Shown piece by piece: positions 58,125-64,000 of a stretch of 64,000 nt of DNA. Source of the DNA: Botryosphaeria dothidea (lineage: Eukaryota; Ascomycota; Dothideomycetes; Botryosphaeriales; Botryosphaeriaceae); contig WWBZ02000022.1 of the NCBI GenBank assembly GCA_011503125.2, positions 2,108,001 to 2,172,000 on the forward strand, read 5' to 3'. Every line of letters starts with the position of its first letter. Position 1 is the first letter of the stretch. Under the pieces are notes generated by a model. It had not been told where the DNA came from. It ran no database searches and saw only the letters and a list, made by a program, of their open reading frames with translations. The position numbers and the translations under genes are program-made.

Positions 58125-61100
58125 ATGAACCGATCCTCCATGCGACAACACAACAACAGCTATGGCGCCCATCGCCCCGGCTCAAGCACCCCGAGCCAGC
58201 AGAAAGTCCCCTACAAATCCATGAATACCGACGAATCCCTCAACGGCCATCCGGGCCCCGTACCCCACGATGATGCCGACGTCACCCTGGCCGACGAGGA
58301 CCCCCGACACCAGCAGTTCAGGGAGCGCTTCGCGAAGACAGAACAGCGCATCGCCGCCCTCCTCTCTGGGACCTTAGACCTGCCCGCCCGCACCGACAAC
58401 CCCGATGGCTCCGACGCGCCCGCCTCGTCGGCTGACCGCGCCGAGCCCCAGGCGCAATCTGCGCCAGCCCCCAAGAAGCCCGCCAGGACAATTGACGAGG
58501 ACGACTATGGCGACGATGACGATGAGGACGATCAGGATGAACCATCGCAGGCTGAGTCGCCGTTGCAGACCAAAAGCGCCGCCTCTGCGAATGCCTCCAA
58601 CTCCCTCCTCAAAGTCCCCTCATTCTCCTCGAAGCCCTCCGTCGACCGCACCACCTCTGCATCCTCCACCGAACAAACAAAGAATGCTGAGGATGTGCGC
58701 AAGGAACTGAATGAGCAGAAGAAGGCCGCAGAAGAGGCGGCGCGCCGCTCATTCTACACTCTTTTCTACACCCTTGAAACGGACCGGGATGCCATGCTGG
58801 AGCAGCAGAAACTAGATGAGCTAGACCGCCAAGTTGAAACGGAGATGTCTGGTCAGCCTGGTCAGAGCGCAAACAATGCTGTCGCCAACGCGAACCAACA
58901 GGGCTCACTGAGCAAAGTCAACCTTGGGTCATCGAGCCTCACCTTTAAGCACCTCATCTCCCGTATCGATGCGAAGCGCAACTTGGTCAAAGCTTCCGAC
59001 GCTCAGTTGCGCAGTCTGATGAGCGACGTACGCAAGAACCGTAGCAAGTGGGCTAGCGAAGACAAGGTCGGCCAAGAGGAACTATACGAGGCTGCGGAGA
59101 AGGTGCTCGTGGAGCTCAAAGCCATGACCGAGCACGCGGCCCCCTTCCTGCAGCGTGTCAATAAGCGCGATGCCCCGGACTACTACCAGGTCATTAAGCA
59201 GCCCATGGATATCGGTACCATGATCAAGAAGCTGAAGTCGCTCCAATACCGCTCCAAAAAGGAATTCGTTGATGACCTGAATCTTATTTGGTCCAATTGT
59301 TTGAAGTACAATGCCGATCCTTCACACTTCTTGCGGAAGAAGGCGCTCTACATGAAGAAAGAGACCGACAAGCTCGTGCCCCTCATTCCAGACATCGTTG
59401 TGCGCGACCGCGCCGAGGTCGAGGCTGAGGAGAGACGGATGCAGAGCATCGATGCTGATCTTGAAGGTGTTGAGGACAGCGACGATGGTGGGTCTCATTA
59501 TAAATTTCCCATTTAGTCACATTAGCTAATCACACCTAGAAGAGCCGATCATGGCTTCAAGAGGGCGCAAAGCTCCGAGTAAAGGTAACAAAGGGTCTTC
59601 GGCAGTCAGAAAAGCACCTTCAGCAGGTACTGAAGGGACGCCGGGAGCTGAGACCAAGCCGATGCCGGGCTCAGCAAGTATTCCTAGAACAGAATTTTTA
59701 CGTGCAGACTCGGAAATGGACGGTCAAAACGGCTTCCAGACGCCCCCTCCTGCTGGAACCCTCACTCCACTTGGTCCAAATGGTATTCCCGGAACTGCAA
59801 GCCAGGCCGATGCTTCCGACATTGATGGCGGAAGCTCGGTTGTCGGGGCAGCACCCACAGAGGATGCGGATTTGGATGATGCAGAGTACAAGACCTGGAA
59901 GCAAGTTACGAAAAAGGACAGAGCTATGATTGCTGTAGAACGACATCGTCTTTTCCGTAACGACCATCTCAACGTTGAAGAGCCTGCTCTGCTGCGTACA
60001 AAAGCCGGCATGCGACGCTGGTTGCGTCAACATAAGCAGGCTCTCAATGAAGGAGTCCCTGAGGATGAAGTCGAACCAGCCGACGGTAAAGATGGTGTTC
60101 AGCCCGCATCGGGAGAGACGCTTGCCGAAGGCATCGAGGGCGAGGAGGAACGCCAAGTTCCCGACTATTACGATACTTTATCCGTCATGCCAGAACTGAA
60201 CGAAAGATTAAAATGGGTTGAGGATTCCGAAGGTCAAGTCATTCAGCAGGGTGAGGAGTTCATGAGGATGATGCCCAAGGGTTACTTCCAATCGCCCAAG
60301 AGCAACCTGGCCTCCAAGATGGAGGCAAATATGAAGCAGATGCAGGATACTCGGAAGATCTGCGCGAAGATTGGCATTGTCAAGCAGATGCAATTACAGT
60401 CGCAGGTAAGTCATATTGATCTTCTGTTACGTACAAATGCTTACCCGGTAAGACCTATCAAAACCAGTTCCAAAAGTACGATCCTCAACCATTTGAGGAG
60501 GCGGATGCTGGTACTGTAGTTGTATCTGATGACGGTGCTATCATGTCACAATGGACTTGTCGCGCGGCCCTCCAGCGCAGCGTCGCCAAAGTCTTCTACC
60601 ATGCTGGCTTTGAAGAATTCCAGCCTTCGGCGTTGGACGCTGTTACCGATGTTGCGAGCAACTTCTTCACTCAGATCGCCAGGAGTTTCAATGTCTATCG
60701 CGAGGCGCCCAAGGTTCGATCTGAGTCGGGCGTTCCGACATGGAAACCCCGATTCACCAGTGAAGAGACTATCTTGCACGCACTTCGCCAAAATGGTGTT
60801 GATCTTGAAGCGCTGGATTCCTACGTCAAGGAAGATGTGGAGCGGTTGGGATCCAAGCTGGGTGTCATGCACGAGCGCATGAAGGCTCATCTCAATGAGC
60901 TCTTGGTAAGTCTACTTCCTGGGGTTAGTATTGCAGTACTAATTATCTGCAAAGCGTCCTGCTCTCGATCCCAATGCTGGAGCTGATGGTGCTGGCGCGT
61001 TCAATGATGGCAGCGAGCAGTTCTCTTCAGGGGACTTCGCCGACGAGATCGGAGAAGATTTCTTCGGCTTCAAGGAGCTTGGTCTCGACAAAGAGTTGGC

Positions 61101-61730
61101 TTCATTCACTGTGCCTTTCCATCTCCTTCAAAACAGGATCCACAATGCCTACCAGGCGCAGAACGCAAGGTTAGTTTCTTTAACACGTGTCGATATGAAT
61201 GACTGTCCATTGACGTTAATCGCAGCACCGCCTCCACGGCTGGGAACTTGTGGGAGAACCCTGCACCGTGGGAACCTGTTACGATTCATACGGTCCGCAA
61301 CCAAATTGGCCTTGTTCAAGGCTACTTCCTGGAGAAGCTACATGCGAGCAACGATCAGCCCCTTGTCGAAGACGAGGATTTGCCTGCAAAGCAACGGTTT
61401 CCGAAGCCACGTCTGCCGCCAACGGGCAAGATCTCGAGTCCGCGCAAACGGCCTCTTCGCGAGCAGCAGCAGATGGCCAAGAAGAAGCGCAAGCTCGAGG
61501 AAAGCCAAGGTTCCGGCAACACGCAAGACTCATCACAGCAGCAATTGTCGCAAAGTGGTGCCAATGGTACTTCGGGTTCCAATGCTGCGGTCAAGGGTCT
61601 GTCGAAACCTGTTGGAAAGCTGAAGCTCGAAGCGCCGTCGAGTAAGGAAAATGTCGCAGAGCCAGAGAAAGACGAAGCCAACGGGGTTGTCGGGATGATG
61701 AGTCCGGAGAGCATTAATGGCGCTGGGTGA
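58125..61730 (+). CDS. SPT7: SAGA complex subunit Spt7 (bromodomain and histone-fold protein)
   Basis: Scaffold subunit of the SAGA transcription coactivator. Five exons, 58125-59487, 59540-60405, 60468-60905, 60955-61169 and 61226-61730, keep phase and give 1128 residues. The bromodomain is at about residues 330-430: [40 protein letters not shown] and [13 protein letters not shown], with the acetyl-lysine-binding Asn in YNAD. After an acidic and Pro-rich linker comes [20 protein letters not shown]. The histone-fold (BTP) region is [20 protein letters not shown] with [20 protein letters not shown]. The distal conserved stretch is [20 protein letters not shown]. The tail is basic ([16 protein letters not shown]). 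Confidence 0.94.
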
Positions 61731-64000
61731 GATTGTGGACCACTGCTCTTGAACTTTATTCCTTTCCGCGGACTTCCTTTCTTTTTCCCATCTCTTTTCC
61801 GCATCAAGAGATTTCAAAGATTTCAAGTCATGTGTTCTCCTGGGTTCGCTCGGTGATCACCTGACCTATTGTTGATATTCGTTTGCCCTTCTTTTTCTCT
61901 TTCTTCTTCACCGATTTTTCTGAGTATTGCTCTTTATTTTTGTTACTCTTTCTTCTTTGCAGCTGCTCAGAGGATTCTCTCTGCCTTGCAGTGTAGTGCT
62001 GGGGTTGACATGAGCGAGCAGTAGCAATTATTGCATAGGATCCTGGGGTGCTTCTGGACAAGATGGCAGGGATCTCCTGATGGGGCGTTGGACTGAGTCT
62101 TGTTTTGTGTTTTGCGAGCCGGACAACGGCGAGGTTTATCGGGATTGTACAGATGGATATTATTTCTGCGTTCTTGGTGGGTATAACGTCCGGTTGGGTT
62201 TTATCATGCTGCTACTGCCTGGAGATACCTGCGTTCAATAGTTTCTCTGTTTTTCCTGGCGAGAGTTGCCAATGGATATGGTTGGTCGGTTGGTTGGTGA
62301 AGGCAGGAAGGGGGAGTGTGAAGGGGAGTCAGGCCGGCAAAAGAGGGCAAAGTCGAGTTAAATACATATGATAGGTCCATTGCCTAAGAGATACCCGTGG
62401 CGAATGAGGGGAATGTATAAATATTCGAATTCGGGCCTGTCCTTCGTGTTGTGGTGAAGTCATGAGTCGGTTGCCGCTCGTCGAGTCGTCCGTCGGGGTC
62501 GCTCAAAGAAAAGAGTCAGGGAAAGGAAGAGCAGGGCTCGCCACGCTTTTTAACCCACGCAGCCCACGCAGAGAAACTTACAAGGGACCGTGGCCCGGGA
62601 GGGACGGGGGAACGTGAGCAGCATATCAATTTAATAAGAGAAGCACGAGCGGTCTGCCGGTCCCCACAGACCTACTCCGAATCTCCGCCGGCCTAGCCGC
62701 GCGCGCCATCCCCCGTCATGCGTAGCTGCAGAGAAAAAAAAGTCGGCCTTGCCTTTCGCCGAGAGTTCCGCCGGGAGCAACGTTCGGTTGCTGCGCGTAG
62801 AGTTTTTACAGAGTTTTCTCTTGTATTTTTGTTTTCACGCTGGGTCCAAGACGCGCCCAGGTTTACAGTGCCGTAATGCGAGACACAGGGACAGCCTTTG
62901 CGGGGTATAAGGGGCTTCCGTTGTCATTCTGGCAATCAATGATCGCCCAGCATCGCGGAACGAGATGAGGGACGGGCGCTCTCCTTGTGTTCATGCAACT
63001 CGTAAGACGCTCTGCTCCGGGATCCTTTTCGTGCTTTCTTTGTTCTTCTACCAGGTGGATGACGGGTATGGGTTTTCCGCAGAGAGTATCCCCTCTGTGA
63101 GAGGGTTGACGTCATGTATCGTGAGCACCAATCGCAGCCGCTCCGGATCGACGTGACACTCTGCGGAATGGCGGCAGACGTCAGAAGAGGAGCATTTGTC
63201 TCCATGCACACCAGCAGGCAGAAGGACGCCGGAAGACCTTACAAATTGCAGGTTGTTGCAGCTCCGCGCGCAACCGCTGCCTGACCGCGTCGCGGTGGGT
63301 CTGAAAGGCGTCCCTCATGGACCCTGATTGCGTCATTGCAGACAGATTCAATCCTGTTCCCTCATCCCGGCCGTGTGCTTCCTCTTCCTCTTCCATCAAC
63401 GTTCTCATGCGTCTTCCCTTCCGATCATGATGTTCGGATTCCGTCGGCTCACGCAGCCCCGCGAATGAAATGGCCAGTCATGCTTTCCTGCCGGTGTGTT
63501 GCGAGCACGCCGCCGCCGATCATGAACCACATCCGGGAAAGGTAAGCCGGGGGGCGCAAGCCAAGATGGAACAAGGAGCAGCCACTCCCGCGTGCCCAGA
63601 CGTCATCGCCGCCGCATCACCAGTGTGAGCATGCGCAATGCTCCTCCTCGTGGGCAGAAAGAGCGGGGAAGGGAGGGTCAGATGCCCGATGCTTGCTCTA
63701 CTCGGAGATCGGCGAGGAGAGGACTTTAGTCTCTCTGGGTCCTCGTATCTCATTCCGTAGCCGGAGAGTTCTCCAGCAGTCGCTTTCATGTCAAGCAATT
63801 GATCCGCAGCGTCGCGTCTGTCTCTCCGCCTTGAGGAAGACCGGAATTTGGCCTATCTGATCCTCGGGAAGGTGGTTGACGTAGCTGCAGTGGGCGATTG
63901 TGTGCGAACGACGACGTTAATCAGCCCTCTTTTCCTGATGGGTTCGAGAGGTGGTGACGGATTGGAAGGGATCGCACGCGAGCTACTCAGTGCTTACTCT
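61731..64000. other. 2.3 kb gene-free tail of the window
   Basis: No open frame here has recognisable protein character. The first 250 bases after SPT7 are very T/C-rich. A TATAAATA motif occurs at 62416-62423, and a TGACGTCA palindrome at 63107-63114. An ATG at about 63522 is followed within 20 bases by a strong GGTAAGC donor, which could be the tip of a gene beyond the window, but this cannot be shown. Confidence 0.35.
63107..63114. promoter_or_regulatory. CRE-like palindrome TGACGTCA in terminal gene-free region
   Basis: Perfect ATF/CREB consensus. A second, partial site (GACGTCA) lies about 70 bases downstream near 63178. No target gene is visible inside the window. Confidence 0.3.

Noticed and set aside
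62936..63798. Short open frames in the terminal region
   Set aside because: All under 100 codons, without motifs or plausible exon partners inside the window.
1..64000. tRNA, rRNA, CRISPR array or intact transposon
   Set aside because: No cloverleaf-type B-box sequence, ribosomal segment, regularly spaced repeats, transposase or reverse transcriptase coding was seen when reading both strands.

Overview
The window comes from a filamentous ascomycete nuclear genome (Pezizomycotina; Dothideomycetes is my guess, not shown by the sequence alone). Genes are spaced by 0.3-2.3 kb, there are no operons, and most coding regions are cut by one to five short introns (about 50-110 nt) with GTANGT/GTGAGT-type donors and YAG acceptors. 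I joined exons by hand, checking reading phase at each junction. Products are typical of ascomycete housekeeping: CCT6, OTU1, an HRT3-type F-box protein, MTM1, RMI1, VPS51, RRP6, MDM35, an ELYS-like protein, RPS26, a CBS-PB1 protein, importin beta-3 (KAP121 type) and SPT7.

Layout. 1-3.2 kb: CCT6 (-, 3' end outside the window) and OTU1 (+). 3.5-8.8 kb: a 2-oxoglutarate oxygenase (-), a poorly resolved multi-pass membrane protein (-) and a first RING-IBR-RING (RBR) protein (-). 9.4-26.3 kb: F-box protein, MTM1, RMI1, VPS51, an MFS transporter, RRP6, MDM35, an alpha/beta hydrolase and a second, acidic F-box protein. 27-41.6 kb looks more accessory and partly decayed: a cytochrome P450 with an abnormal haem loop, a wrecked nucleoside-phosphorylase/NACHT/ankyrin NLR-type gene, an omega-type GST, an orphan ORF, two head-to-head RBR genes (one carrying in-frame stops) and a secreted RNase T2. 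42-62 kb returns to conserved genes: a DUF3431 membrane-anchored protein, ELYS-like, RPS26, CBS-PB1, KAP121, a VanZ-like membrane protein and SPT7. The last 2.3 kb holds no gene I can support.

Organisation. Many genes sit in divergent head-to-head pairs with short shared 5' regions: CCT6/OTU1, F-box/MTM1, RMI1/VPS51, RRP6/MDM35, RBR-2/RBR-3, DUF3431/ELYS and VanZ/SPT7. No biosynthetic cluster is evident. The most notable points are the multiply broken NLR relic, the RBR family sharing one intron position with one member apparently dying, and the P450 whose predicted splicing removes the haem-ligand cysteine. I found no tRNA, rRNA, CRISPR array or intact transposon.
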